Shown piece by piece: positions 1 through 17,156 of a stretch of DNA of 64,000 nt. The position numbers and the translations under genes were made by a program. The DNA is taken from positions 124,001-188,000 of the forward strand of contig CAJFCJ010000025.1 of assembly GCA_904063045.1 (NCBI GenBank), read 5' to 3'. Below the pieces are notes generated by a model that saw only the letters and a program-made list of their open reading frames with translations, searched no databases and was not told the origin of the DNA. The stretch comes from Dimorphilus gyrociliatus (Eukaryota; Annelida; Polychaeta; Dinophilidae). The stretch's first letter is position 1. Each line of letters opens with the position of its first letter.

Positions 1-1463
1 AAAGTCACTTCTTATGGATTACGCTGCGCGTGGAACCCATGTTATGTTACTATTTTATGTTATGTGCTAATCCAGAAGCCCAGGCGAATTAAGAAGAAAC
101 ACAATTCAGAAAAATTCAAAATATTGTATATGTACAAAACAAACTTACTATATGCGATTTTACCTTCATAAGTTTTCTTGTTAATGTAAGACAAACAATG
201 TAAAAGATTTTGCGTCGTTACCTGCAATATACAATTAAAGGTAAATTAATTGTATATAAATAATGGCAGCTACAATCTAGTACGTCATTTATCCATAGCA
301 GATAAAAACAGTAGTGATAAACGGTAATAATGCGGCAGATATTTTTCATTGAATAATCTAAAAACAAAACAAACACACAGCTAAAATGTAAACAAAATTT
401 TTTGTCAGTACTGGAAGTCAACTTTATTGATTTTATGTAATTTTTATCAATATTATTTTGGTTTGTTTAATATGCTAATTGTTTTTTTTCTCATATTTTA
501 AGTCCTTATTATTACTCTTAACTAGTACTACAGCGACAACTACTATTACTACTACTACAACCACTACTACTACTATTATTATTATAATTATTGATGATAT
601 TAAATTATTAAATTATCACTATTATTTGCATATTCAAATTATGTAAGACTATTACGCAAAAAAGGGCAAAAAAAGTGAAAATTTTACCTTAAAATATGAA
701 AAAAAAGGAAACGAAAAATTCTTTTTCTTTCAATGTTGTTTGTAAATTACTTTTTAATTGAATATATACAGAATATATACTGTATATATTTTCGTTTTCC
801 TGTTTTGTCAAGTTGGAAGTTTTACGTCGTAGTAACGTTTGTCATCCGTGTTTGCGAATATCATACGAATTACAAGTGTTTTAATCGTAATTTTAAAACA
901 AATTCAATGTTTGATAAAACTTAAAAAATGTTTAATTATAAAAGAAATATGAAAGTAAATATTATAATAAATGTTGTGTTTTTCTTCATATATAAATCTA
1001 TATATAAAGGGAAAATGCAATAAATACAAAGTCCTTTAAACTGACGTTATTCTTCAGTTTTAAGGAAACAAAAAAAAACTTATTTCTTCTTTCGCTTTTC
1101 GTCAAATATTTTACGAAGATATTCCAATCTTTACCCTGATTACGGGGAAAAAACAGTCATTTTATTGGAGATAAACAAATTGAAACCGAAGAAGGAGAAA
1201 GGATATAGATAATTTGTAAGTTGAAGAAAGCTTGTTCTAAACACTTTTAATTGTTATTTAAAGAAGGACGAAATCTTCAAAATGATTGTCCCGAGAATTT
1301 CGATTTATTGATAATGCCTGTGCTGGTGTTGATTCTTTATCAATTATTGAAAAAACGGGATATTTCATCGGCGGTGTTGAGTCATTCCGTCTTTCTTTAG
1401 TGATACAATACTAAAAGTATAAAAATTATTCATAATTAATAATAATAAACAAACATGAAGAAT
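1..1463. other. Left-edge flank without a recognised gene
   Basis: AT-rich sequence downstream of the ATG4 gene. Open frames here are short and of low complexity. It holds an exact copy of a recurrent 15-bp element at 774-788 and an ACT/TAT trinucleotide-rich run near 535-600. A minus-strand ATG at 40 opens a short frame that reaches a stop near 4-6; a first exon of a gene running off the left edge cannot be excluded but is not supported. Confidence 0.5.
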
Positions 1464-3332
1464 TTAAATTCTTTTACAAACCTTTTGAATATTCTCCCGT
1501 AACTCGCTTAGGTGCTGTCGACTTTTGCAGATAAAACATATTGTACAACTTGGATCTAGTTTTCCGAAAGACATTTTTCTGGGCTCCCGGCAATGAAAAG
1601 TTTCAATAGATGTCATTTCATCTTTTAAATTAACTGATTCTTGACATAAATGAGGATCCAAATATATAAATTCATCTTCTTGACTACCACAAACCCAAAC
1701 GGAATGTCTAGGCTTTCCACCTAACACACCAGCACATCCGTCAAATGACAATATACCTTTTAAACATTCTGCATAGTCTCTATTTAATTTTTCACCCCCT
1801 AATCGAACAGGAATTAGAATTAAAACACTTTTCCAATTTCCCTCTCCATCCATTGCTAATTTCTCAACATCTTTCATAAAAACTGTTAAAATATAAAGTT
1901 GTTTATATTATATATTTAATGATTTACATAATAAACAACTGCAAAGCCTATTTTACTATATGCCAGAAAATATAAAACAAAGGTAAATATCGTCCGATGT
2001 TTAACCTATTAACCGTATCTATCAAACTTCATTCTCAGCGAACTCGGCCGCTTTCATTAGGCCTATTGGACTAACATAGCCATCAGAATTACAATTAATT
2101 TCCAACGGGAAATGTAACTTGAATAAAGACTAATCGTTATGCCTAAAACCATCATTTAGAAAGACCTTATAAATACACATTAACTGTTTTTAGTTCAATT
2201 GGTGGTCTAAATCAGTAGTTTACTTCTTTATATGTTATTTATAGTAATATATATAGTATATATATATGCGTGTGAAAACAAACCTGTACAGTTTTCAGCA
2301 ATATACACACAAAATCTTGATAAAGGATTCACTGAAGAGTACTCCAAAATACATTTTTTCTTTTTTCTATTAGTATTCATATCTTCTATACAATCCTTAA
2401 TAATGCAGGCCATAGTTGCTGGACCAAACCAATCTTTAGCTTTTTTACCATAATTCCTTGCAATTTCAATCATTGCGTGTATTGAAAGAGGACCTAACGG
2501 TTCCGAATAATCGTTAAATAGTTCAATTATTGATCTATGAGTTGATAGCTCGCAGGAATTTTGTTGTAATCTCCAACTTCTATTTAATAAATGTTGAGAT
2601 ATGGCAAAGCCTAACATCATTTGACCAACTCTTAACATACAACCCCAACCTAAGTCTGTTTTAAGATTGTCTGAATTTGGTAATGGATGCATATTTTGGC
2701 GGTAGGTAAAGCGTATTCGAGTGTATATATCCCTTTTAAATTCTTCCATTCCTAGTTTACCTTCTGCAATTAGACTTCTACGAAAATCATGAGGTATTGC
2801 TGCGGGAAAACAAAAATAAATAGATATGTAAGAATAACTTTGCTAAATTGTAGAATATTAAAAAATATCTATGTTTATTACTTAGAGGCATAGATGAAGA
2901 CTTTCGATGATATAAATTTCCTAATAATATTATGGGATGATCGTAGCTAAATTGAGTTTTAGTTTTTAATATGAAACCATGTCTGAAATTATTCAACTTG
3001 GCGAATAGTTCAGTTTTTATGTCTCTTTTCTCTTCAGTTTTGTTCGATGAGTTATCCATATCCGGTAAATTATTTCGCACTGACAACGCTTTAAATCTAT
3101 CATTCATATTCTCTTCAGGCGGGGCATTATACATACTGCTACACATGTCCCATGACGCTGGTCCATCAACATGAACTTCTGAGCAACTGTCAAGAAGATC
3201 ATGTTCAACATGCTCAAACGACCTGCTTCTCCTTAGGCTGGATCTGATATCATCGATATCTGACCAGGATTGAAAAGATTCGATGTCATTCACGGGAGGA
3301 TTGCATGCGTTTGCACCAGTGCAATTATTCAT
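1464..3332 (-). CDS. ATG4: Cysteine protease ATG4 (ATG4C/D-like)
   Basis: Autophagy protease that trims the C-terminus of ATG8/LC3 so a glycine can be lipidated, and later releases ATG8 from membranes; it acts in the cytosol. Three exons (3332-2882, 2799-2284, 1882-1464) join in phase to give 461 residues. The peptidase C54 core is clear: TDLGWGCMLR with the catalytic Cys near residue 204, the VRLGGE block, GKPRHS, and DPH carrying the catalytic Asp and His near 398 and 400, followed by PRKMSFGKLDPSC. The first 150 residues are Ser-rich and acidic and look disordered, as in ATG4C/D. The C-terminus stops soon after the core, so no long tail or LIR can be seen. It is head-to-head with PHF14, 353 bp away. 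Which vertebrate paralogue is closest is inference. Confidence 0.93.
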
Positions 3333-3685
3333 ATTCTAAAAGAGATAATTAATCGAGATTTGTTATGTTTATGTCGCCATCTTGAAAGTTAGTTAGACTT
3401 CTTTAACTCCACACTAAAATGATCGAATAATTTTTGGAAGGCCTCAGGATACCAGACTACGAGACTGGTTACACCCGTACTTCCTGTGTACGAGAGTCTT
3501 ATGAGTTTGTTTGAAGAGTTTTTTTGCCCTAACTTTGCTATAAATATTCTAGAAACGCTGTTAAACGACTAAAGAATATAAAGAGTAATTATTTAAATCA
3601 ATGTAATAATTTATTTTTTATTTCTACTTTCTGTAGAGTTACCATCAAGATTCATCCTCTTCTGTTCGGTTCTTTTTAATTCGAT
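3333..3685. promoter_or_regulatory. Shared intergenic promoter region of ATG4 and PHF14
   Basis: The 353 bp between two divergent start codons. CGCCATCTTG at 3375-3384 is a full match to the YY1 core (CAAGATGGCG on the other strand), a common element of housekeeping promoters. No TATA box is obvious near either gene. Promoter activity is inferred from position and this motif. Confidence 0.5.
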
Positions 3686-4316
3686 ATGGCCGACGACGCA
3701 GTCATTCCCGTGGATGTTGATTTTCTCTATAAAGAACGAGAGGCAGGAAAAAGAAGGGTAAAACCTGTAGCAGCAAAGTATACTCAACTGTTTGCGAATC
3801 TAGAGAATGATGAAAGTGATGTCGAATTTGAATGTCCCGATTCAAATTCAGCCTATACAGATAGTTCTGAGGACGGTAGACCAACAACTTCTGCTGAATC
3901 GAGTGACGAAGAAATAACGAATACACCTATTGAAAATAATGTCTCCTTAGAAAATGAAGAATTTTTCGATATGAATTTAACTCCAATTATGAATAGTTTA
4001 AAAATTTGTAGCGTTTGTTTAAAAACGGATAATTCAGATGAAAATGAAATCATACAATGCGATAATTGCGCTATTCAGGTTAGTTTCTCATAATATAGCG
4101 TTTTCTCTACTTATATACAGTATTGAATGAATAGTATCTAACTTATAACATGATTATGCCTGTTCCAGTTTTAGGACAGCCCTGTTGATTGATTAATTAA
4201 ATTAAAAATAAAAAAAAACGTGATAATTTACTATCATTTGAACTATTTAGGAAAAGAGAGATGACTAAGAAAAGAATTAGTAATAACTAAATACGCATAT
4301 AATCAAGTATATTTCT

Positions 4317-4370
<54 letters not shown>

Positions 4371-6194
4371 GAAATCTTAGATTAGGATAGTTAATACGTG
4401 TACCTTAATTAATCATTCACTAATGGTTTTCTTTTCCAAATGGCTTATATTTAAAAATTATAAAGGAGATGTGAAAAAGACTTAAATGTAGACAGCTATT
4501 TCGTTATTCATAATTTCCTATTTTAAACTCTTATAAATGACAAAATAAGGCTAACAGAACATTCTTAACCAGACTTTTAGCGTTTAACAAAGTTCATATT
4601 AAAAATAATCTATATCTTTATTTTTATAATTAGGTTCACGAAATGTGCTATGGTGTTCCTGATACTTCTAGTTTAGACTCTGATGCTTCGTCAGCCTCTA
4701 CTGAGCCTTGGTTTTGCGATGCTTGTAAGGCGGGGGTCGAACCGCATTGTGAACTATGTCCAAATGAATTTGGAATATTTAAGAAAGCAGAAAATGGAAA
4801 ATTAGTACACTTAATATGTGCTTTTTACGTTAAAGGTGTACAATTTCGAAATACTGACACGTTCAGTCCAGTCGTTCTGAGTGGAGTACAAAATTCTAGA
4901 TTTGGTGCCAGAAATTGCGGTTTATGCGAAGATAAAAGACTAGCTAGATCCGGTATTTGCGTAACTTGCGAAGCAGGTAAAAATATAACTATTTGTGTAA
5001 AGCATATACTTGAGCTTTCTTTTAAATCAAAAACCTCTTGCAAATTTTTCCTTTTAAGGTATGTGTAAGAGAAGCTATCACGTGACCTGTGCTCAAAGAG
5101 AGGGTCTGTTGTTGGAAGATAATTCCGTAAACGATTCAAAGCACGATCCATTTTACCTATACTGTTTTCAACACAATAAAAACGAAGATAGATACTCTCA
5201 AAAGAAGAACTTTACGTTATCGCTGACTTTGTTAAAATCAGATAAGAAAAAACTAATTGAAGTTGATGAAAATTCAAAACAGAGAATGATTAAGTACCTT
5301 CAAGCCCATCGCGAAAAATTTGATAGTGATGAAAAAATTCGTCTTGATTTAGACAGAGAAAGTTATAAATTAGAGAATAGTAAAAGCGCACCAAAGGGGA
5401 GTCGTTCTGTCACAACATGTCCTTACGCTGTAAAAATGTTACTCAAAAAGGCTAGGGCATCTGGATGGGAAACTTCAGGTAATGAATTGCGTGAAGCGAA
5501 CGCTCCTAAACAACTTTCCGTAACGCCAGCCTTAACGGGACACTTTGCTTCTTACTTCTTCGATAGAGAAACGGTTATAGCTAATTTAAAGAGTGATAAA
5601 ACAAAAAATGAGAAGAAATGTCTTCGCTTGGAGAAGGAGGTTACCCGTTTAGAAGGTGAAAGAGAGGAATTAAAACTTATTAAAGAGCAAATTATAAACG
5701 ATTTAGTAAATATTAAAAACAATGGATATATGCTATACTCCTGCCTCCAGAAATTGCAACCGCAAATACATATACCCTACTACCTTCAGCCAACGATTGC
5801 CGCACCTAGGATTACAAATGGAAGTCCTTCAAAGAAGCTGGGTGTACATTCAAAAATATCTGCTTATGCTGACGAAGTTAGTCCAAAAAAAGGTAGACCT
5901 CAAAAGGATTCAAAGATCTCGTACGATGAGTGTCGAGTTTGCAAGAAGAAGGCAAACAAGCCCAGTAGTGTTAAATGCGATAGGTGTCTTTATATTTATC
6001 ATTTAAAATGTTTAGATCCGCCATTGAAAAGATCTCCTAAACAACCTGGATACGGTTGGCATTGTACTCACTGCGATTCTTCTGATAGTGAAGAGGAAAA
6101 TGAAAATTCCAGGAAAAAAAGAAAAGTAACAATGAGAGCTTCAAAATATCCTAGTGATGACTTTGTAACGTGTCTATGGGGAGAGGACGATTAG
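3686..6194 (+). CDS. PHF14: PHD finger protein 14 (PHF14) homologue
   Basis: Nuclear chromatin reader; in vertebrates PHF14 binds histone H3 tails and acts mainly as a transcriptional repressor. Three exons (3686-4078, 4634-4976, 5059-6194) join in phase to 623 residues. Order: acidic Ser-rich N-terminus; PHD1 (CSVCLKTDNSDENE, then CDNC); an extended PHD-zinc-knuckle-PHD unit (EPWFCDACKAGVEPHCELC, HLICAFYV, RNCGLCEDK, YHVTCAQREGLL); a charged coiled coil near residues 430-470; and a last PHD finger (DECRVCKK, CDRCLYIYHLKCLDPPLKR, YGWHCTHCD) before a basic tail. It is shorter than vertebrate PHF14 (roughly 900 residues) and seems to lack its additional middle PHD finger. Intron 1 (555 bp) carries a long TA repeat. 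Confidence 0.93.
4323..4366. repeat. (TA)n microsatellite in PHF14 intron 1
   Basis: About 22 uninterrupted TA units inside an intron. Simple slippage repeat, able to extrude as a cruciform; nothing suggests function. Confidence 0.95.
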
Positions 6195-6926
6195 CTTTTT
6201 TAATTTTTACTCTCCTTATCGTTATTGTTTCTTCCTCAAAATAAAAGAAAGAACATTTCACGTATGTTCCAAACGGTGCTAGTAACAACTAGATATTCTC
6301 CTGTAAATTTTTTCTTTTACATTTAACATTGTTCTATCAACTGTCATCCATGTAAAACTGATAACACAAAAGTATATACGATAATACATGATAACTCATT
6401 ATGTGTTCATGTTCATATGATTTATGGCAATAATCAGATGAATATATTGATAAGCATGTTATCGACAATAGACACATTAATAAAACCTTTATATATTATT
6501 ATTAGATATGCTTTATTGTTTTTTTTTTGTTTTCCCGCCAAAGGCAAGGCATTTCTCTCTTTATTGCACTAATTAAGTTTTGACACATGAGTACTTAAAC
6601 TTGAATTTTTTTTGTTTTAATAATCACTTTAGCAATTTGCCTAACTTTTAGTGTATGTTACCTTTTTTAAAAGCTTTCTTTAAGCTTCAAACACGTTGGG
6701 AAAGCCTGTTTTATTAAAAAACAAATTATACCTTTCGGTGCTTTCTGATTTTAGAAGATATACAATATCTCACAAATACGTCTGTTTTTTTCAAGTTATG
6801 CATTTGCATTAAAAATCTTAGTTTTATACTATAACCGGTAAAATCAATGACCTCTTTAACACACGTAACCGTTCGAACGTAGTAAGTATTAATAATATGT
6901 AAAGCCGCGTAAAAAAATCTTTAAAA
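6195..6926. other. Tail-to-tail gap between PHF14 and AMPK alpha
   Basis: 3' flanks of two convergent genes, AT-rich and without coding signal. It contains the PHF14 poly(A) signal at 6240 and an isolated TTTCCCGCCAAA at 6531-6542, which matches an ideal E2F site but lies between two gene ends. Confidence 0.6.
6240..6245 (+). terminator. Poly(A) signal of PHF14
   Basis: AATAAA 46 bases after the PHF14 stop codon, in the correct orientation. Confidence 0.6.
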
Positions 6927-11337
<4,411 letters not shown>

Positions 11338-11341
11338 TTAT

Positions 11342-11352
11342 AGCGCCACCTA
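11342..11352 (-). promoter_or_regulatory. CTCF-core-like motif TAGGTGGCGCT
   Basis: One of four copies in the window of TAG[A/G][T/G]GGCGCT, the core of the known animal CTCF site. It lies 62 bp upstream of the AMPK start codon. Binding is inference. Confidence 0.3.
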
Positions 11353-12398
11353 TAATAGCGCGGGAAATAGTTAATAGAAGCTTTTTTTAGAAATGTATAA
11401 TTCTATTTAAAGAAAAATTTGAATATTTTAAAACACTATAAAGTAAATATTACACTTAAAGACAAATGTTTTTGTAAGGAATAAACATTTAAAGAGCGAA
11501 AATAGGATATATTTATACGATAGAACTATAAAGAAACATCTGACAAATTCTATTTATAACTAATACATCATTATCATTATTATTACAGAGATAAAAATAT
11601 TTAATCTCCTAATGGAACACCTTACTATATAAACTCTTTTGATTGGACAAAGTGACAATAACAAGAAAAACGTTTATGATAAATCTACTATTTTCCGCTA
11701 GCTCGCAATATTTTAACAACTAGTAGTTGATAGATTAAGTAAGAGACTAAGAAAGAGCAAAAAAAGAGAGATCAACAAAGCTTAATTCCCTTAACAATTT
11801 ATCGCTTTAAATCAAAACTTTTTAACAAGATATTGATTAGTGCCAAATAGTTTTTATACGCTTCAAAAAAATCGAATTTTCTTAAGTAAATGAAGACAAT
11901 TTGATATTATATTGTATATATATATAAGAGAAAAAATGATTTATTACTATTACATTGCCAACTCTTGGAATCATTGTATTCATATATTAAAATTATATAA
12001 ATATTCGTAATCATTACGCCTGGATTAATTATCATTTTATATTTTTCCTTTTTAATTTCTTTTTCTAATCGGATACATTATTACAAAATAAATAATTGGA
12101 ATAAGTAGTATATAAATGTTTATATGATCATTTATTTATTCAATTATTAACAGCAATTACAGGTGTAAACTTTGAAAAGGATAACGTCAGCATAGTTGTT
12201 TTTTTTTTGTTTTTTATGAAAATAATAAATAGTAAACAAAATCTATCAAGCAGTAAATATTAACAAGAATCGATTATCACGTAAGATCTATGACCAATCA
12301 CTTTATTGAAATCGCCAACCGTTCAGGCCATTAGTCAATAATCTCTCAAGCAAAGGCCCCTTTCTTCTGTCTCTCTCTCTCTCTCTTCCTGTGTATTA

Positions 12399-12436
12399 CC
12401 CCCTTCCTCTCCCCCCACCCCCCGTCGGATACCCCC
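12399..12436 (-). other. Potential G-quadruplex upstream of innexin
   Basis: On the plus strand four C-runs (5, 6, 6 and 5 bases) are separated by loops of 7, 1 and 8 bases, so the minus strand fits a G-quadruplex pattern. It stands out in AT-rich DNA and lies about 220 bp before the innexin start codon, following a CT-rich tract. Confidence 0.5.
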
Positions 12437-12655
12437 TTACTCTGTCTTTCTTTCTCAATTTTCATATCTTTGTCTGAAGGATTTGTAGACACTTATACGT
12501 GTATGAAGAAGAGTTACAAGAAGAATAAGATACTCTTAGTGTAGTGTGGAGAGTAGAGAACAGGAAAAATTTGGAAAAAGAAAAGTTTATCGATCTGTTT
12601 GATATTTATTTAAGGATAATATCGGAATTATTGAAGATTATATAACGTTTTTATA

Positions 12656-14664
12656 ATGGAACGCTTATTGGCTAGTGTAGCCATATCTATAGGAACTGTT
12701 GTTCAACCGAGAAATGATGATGATATAATGGCACGTTTAAGTCACCGATATACGACATTTTTACTCGCTCTCTGCTCAATTGTGGTAACAACCAAACACT
12801 ACGTTGGTGAGCCTATTAACTGTTGGGTACCAGCTCAATTCACAGATAACCATGAAGATTACGCAAACAAAGTATGTTGGGTATCAAATACTTATTACAT
12901 TCCTTTTAAGCAAAGAATACCAAACGTCGATGCTCCGAGAGAAATGATTGGGTATTATCAATGGGTTCCTTTAATAATGTTGTTGCAAGCTGCAGCCTAC
13001 TATTTGCCAGTTATGATATGGAGATGGCTTAGTTTTGGTTCAGGAATTGACTGCCATGACATCATTTATACAGCAAAATCTTTACAGAATGTTTGCTATG
13101 AACAGGATAGAGAAAAAACCATGAGATATCTAACAGGGCAAATTGGGAGGTAAAAATAAGACATTTGTTTATGTTTATAATGACCAATATTGCCATAGTA
13201 TCTCTCTTTGTACTCAAGTTATACCTTTTACTTGCGGTTAGTCGCTGGTGGTAGTTTTGACAACATTAAAGCATTTCTTTTGCTTATTTAATTATATTTT
13301 TCATTCTTCTCTCTGCTTCTGACGTCTATCAACCGTTTTTATTTCATATTTCATTCATTTAAATTTTCTTCAATTACTCTTAATAATTCTCTTAGGAGTA
13401 TATATAACCCTAAGGCTATAGGCAGGTATTCACAGAAGATCAATATCCTCGAATTTCAGATCCAAGTTAGAAATTGATCCATATAGAGAAATTTTTTTGA
13501 TTCCTTTTCTTATAGGGGGAATGAAGGGGGGGGGGATTAAATCTGTGTATTTTCACTAATTATTTATACTTCTTCTTAAATATTCTTTAAAATATCGATT
13601 AAATAGAGACAGTTAACATTTTTTATATATGATTATGAAAATAAATATATATTACTTTTTCAAGAATTTCCCTCTCATATTTCATATGCGAAGGAGGGGA
13701 ATTTTGTATACATAAACTCTACAGTGTTTTCATATGATTCATTAAATAAATCTCCCTTATATTCTTTAATGATTACTGAAATTCTAGTAGTCGTAGACAT
13801 AATAATAATATGTAGGCCTGTTTTTTCTATATATTTACACTGTAGTAGTAAATAAATCTTTCCATTTGATACAAATAGATACTCAATTTGTTAATTAAAG
13901 CATTTAATTTTACTAATTAGTTTTTACTTGGCAGATTTTTACAACAGCACCGAATAATACACTACTATAATCGAAAACCGGAGAATATATGTATAAGATT
14001 GCGTAATTTCCTATCAAGAAGGTTGTTTTGTGGAAAGGCTTATGGCAATTATTTAGTATTCTGTTATATTCTTGTTAAGTTCTTTTACGGCTTAAATGCC
14101 TGTGCCCAGTTATTCATATTGGATATATTTATAGGCAATGATTATTATCTATACGGTTTTCAAGTAATTAAAGGTCTCCTTAAAAATGAAAATTGGGAGA
14201 GTTCACCAAAATTTCCAAGGGTTACTCTATGCGATTTTGAAGTAAGACACCTTGGTGGAAACTTACATAGACATACCGTTCAATGTGTATTACCTATAAA
14301 TCTGTTTCATGAGAAAATTTACATTTTAATATGGTTCTGGTTTACTTTACTTGCCCTAATTAGCGTACTATCTATGATTACTTGGACATGGAGATGCTTT
14401 AGCCTTTGGGATGGTACGGAATACATTCACACAAAATTAGTCAACTTTCAAAAGGTCTCCAAAAAAGATAAGGAAAGAGTAAGCAATTTTGTGACGAGAT
14501 ATTTAAGGCACGATGGAATTTTTGTTATAAGACTTATAGAGATAAACGTAAATAGTCTAACGGCTGGAGAAATAACAAGTGGTATGTGGGAAATTTTCAC
14601 AATAAGTCCGAAAGCTGCTTACTATTATAACAAGAACAGAAGTTCTACTGCATTAGATGTTTAA
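12656..14664 (+). CDS. Innexin gap junction channel protein
   Basis: Four-helix membrane protein forming invertebrate gap junctions or hemichannels. Two exons (12656-13149, 13935-14664) join in phase to 407 residues. Visible marks: a first helix FLLALCSIVVTTKHYVG; extracellular loop 1 with two cysteines (INCWVPAQF, NKVCWVSNTYYIP); the innexin signature YYQWVPL opening helix 2; a helix in NYLVFCYILVKFFYGLN; extracellular loop 2 with two cysteines (VTLCDFEVRH, TVQCVLPINLFHEKI); helix 4 in WFWFTLLALISVLSM; and a short cytosolic tail. The four loop cysteines expected of innexins are present. The 785-bp intron contains a G-rich run at 13515-13535. Which innexin subtype it is cannot be said. Confidence 0.96.
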
Positions 14665-15284
14665 GTTGTATTGTATCATTTGACAGAACATTAGACTTTC
14701 ACTTTATCTATTGGTGTGGGAAGTTCTTTTCAATAAACTTCAAATATTCATTCCCTTTTAGATTATATATGGTAATAACTCTCTTTTTTCACTCTTCGCC
14801 CTTTTCCCTCTTCCTAGGATCATCGTTCTTGATTTTATTAACAATTAGGTCCACTATAATCTTAGCTTGGAATTCTTGGTCGTAAAATAATTCATCTTTT
14901 TCAACAAACTTTACTATTTATTCTTCAAGTATTTGATTGCGGTATTTTCTTAATTCTCTGATAAAATACAAATATATTACATTGTACAATATAAATGACA
15001 TACGATGTAAAAATTACCTTTTATGTTCTTACGAATTAAAAGACGCAGTTGAAACGTTTACTCTTTTCATTATTTTATTAAGATAATTATTTCATTTATC
15101 GTCAAAATGTTCAACATTTCTATTTGCATTTACTTTTAAAAAGTACCAAATAGTCAACATAATACCAAAAATAACGCAAATATTCCAAATTAGATAGAAA
15201 TTTATTCTCATGTTTTAGCCGACAATATTGCAGCTCTTCAAGAGCGCCATCTAGCATTTTAAAGAGTCATAGTAATGTAGGCCT
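14665..15284. other. Spacer between innexin and PP2C phosphatase
   Basis: 620 bp, AT-rich, no coding signal. It ends with a CTCF-core-like motif (15243-15253) and a TAGGCCTAT motif that overlaps the next start codon. Confidence 0.5.
15243..15253 (-). promoter_or_regulatory. CTCF-core-like motif TAGATGGCGCT
   Basis: Second of four copies of the TAG[A/G][T/G]GGCGCT motif, 31 bp before the start codon of the phosphatase gene. Binding is inference. Confidence 0.3.
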
Positions 15285-16544
15285 ATGGATTTCCAAAAAA
15301 CTTGTTTACAGCAACTAGGCCATTGGAATACAGTACCAATAACTGCAAAGTGTAGTTACCGCCTTGTGGAAAAAAGAATGGTTTTTATGGATTGTTGTAG
15401 TTATTTATTTGACCTAAGAACGTTAACATGGGGATTTGGTGTTTTGGTAACTTATTATCTATTTAAAAAGAGATCAGGAAAGGAAGATAAGTCAGGAAAA
15501 GTTTGTTGGCGTATGAGTAAGGGTCTTGTAGCGTGCGTTGCCTATCAAGGTCAACGTCAAACTATGGAAGATCGTATGAATATAATAAGATCAGGAAAAG
15601 TAGGAGATATTTATTCGGTTTTTGATGGACATGGTGGTGAATTTGCTGTTGAATTTGTTGAAAAAATGCTCATTTCAAGACTTTTAACAAGACTTTATAA
15701 ACCATTTTCGAATGGTTTAAAAGGGTAAGAAACAATCTCTTTCCATCACTGACGTAAACTAAATTCGAAGAAAACAACCGATTAGAAACAGGTGCTAAGG
15801 AAGAAAAAAAAAGTTTACAAAAACAAAAGAGAGAGAGAGAGAGAGAGAAAGAAAAAGAACGAATTCTATTCATTGTTGATTAATAGTTTTAGAATAAGAT
15901 AATTTTGAGTTACCCATTTTCTGACCTCTCCATATCAATAATTTTCCATATAATAATCTCTTTATTAAATTTTCTACAGACGTTATTTACAGTCTATGAT
16001 ACGTCAAGAGATTGCTTACGTTGCTAATCTTCTTAATAAGATTGAAGATGAAAGTGGTGAAAAATCTGGCACTACAGTGTGTGTAACACTAAAAAAGAAT
16101 GATAAAATATACATTGCGAATGTTGGAGATAGCAGGGCATTGGTTTGTACAAATGATAACAAAATTATTCAGATAACCAGGGACCATAAACCAAATGATA
16201 AACTTGAGAGAAAACGTATTGAAAAATCTGGAAGTTATGTTAAATTTGTTCAAACAATCTGTAGGTTAGAAGGTATTCTTAGCGTCTCAAGAACTTTGGG
16301 TGATAGGCAAGTTGGTGGAGTATCAAACGAACCTGATATATTTGTTAGGAATACCCAAGATTGTAAATTTCTACTCATGGCAACTGATGGTTTCTGGGAT
16401 GCTTTTACAAATGAAGAAGCAGTTGAAACAATATTACAAAGAAGGAAACAATTCTCATTAAAAAACACTTGCGAATTTTTAACAAAAATGGCCGAAGTTT
16501 ACGGAAGTATGGATAATATAACCGTTTTAATAGCAGAATTTTAA
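15285..16544 (+). CDS. Membrane-anchored PP2C phosphatase (PPM1L-like)
   Basis: Metal-dependent Ser/Thr phosphatase. Vertebrate PPM1L sits in the ER membrane and dampens stress-kinase and ceramide-transfer signalling. Two exons (15285-15724, 15980-16544) join in phase to 334 residues. One hydrophobic segment near residues 45-60 (LTWGFGVLVTYYLF) fits the PPM1L N-terminal anchor. PP2C motifs appear in order: QTMEDR, FDGHGG, SGTTVCV, NVGDSRA, DHKPND, LSVSRTLGD, ATDGFWDAF and DNITV, so the metal-binding aspartates are kept. The stretch between FDGHGG and SGTT is somewhat shorter than in PPM1L. The single intron carries a GA repeat near 15828-15848. An internal ATG at residue 33 could also start a protein that keeps the anchor. 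Confidence 0.92.
15828..15848. repeat. (GA)n microsatellite in PP2C intron
   Basis: About ten GA units following an A-rich run. Confidence 0.85.
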
Positions 16545-17156
16545 TTTATAGAATTATATTACGCGATTTAACTTTCTTATTTGTTTTATTCTTCTTTTCT
16601 CATTAATATTCATTAATTTCTTTTATGTAATTGTGTTTATACTTAATTTTATTTAAATAATACTTAAAAACTGTTACAAATAAAATAAGAAACTGCAACC
16701 TAGATAATGCCACTTTTGATGTTTGATTTTTCCTCCGCAATTTGTACGAGACGATATTATAATCACTTGAATCAATCAGAAAATATCACTTAATGAGATG
16801 GTGACTAAGTTAGTAATTAGCTATTATAAACTCTGGTTTTAAAATAGGACAGATCTAGAATTGATAAAAATAGAAAATATCTTATAAAACAATTAATATT
16901 CTTTTCAGATAAAGAGATGCTTCTTTATTCCTCACTCTCTCTCTCTCTTTCTCTCTTTCTCTTCTTCAATAGATTATCTAGCTTCACTAAATAATGCGCC
17001 GTTAAAGATCATTCTATCCCATTTATAATTACGTAATGGAAAGTCTTTACTTAAGATATAGAACGGGTAATCTTGTTTAAATATTTGTATAATGGTAACT
17101 AAGGTAACAAAAATATAGAGATAAGGATAAAAGCTTCTCGCTTTCATTCAGCCGTC
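16545..17156. other. Spacer between PP2C and orphan receptor
   Basis: 612 bp without coding signal. A CT-rich tract runs from about 16931 to 16970. AT-rich otherwise. Confidence 0.5.

Noticed and set aside
3440-3510. GC-containing segment resembling a small structured RNA in the ATG4/PHF14 spacer
   Set aside because: No tRNA A/B boxes or cloverleaf could be drawn; likely 5' untranslated or promoter sequence.
6531-6542. Perfect E2F palindrome TTTCCCGCCAAA
   Set aside because: It lies between two convergent gene ends, far from any start codon, so a promoter role is unlikely.
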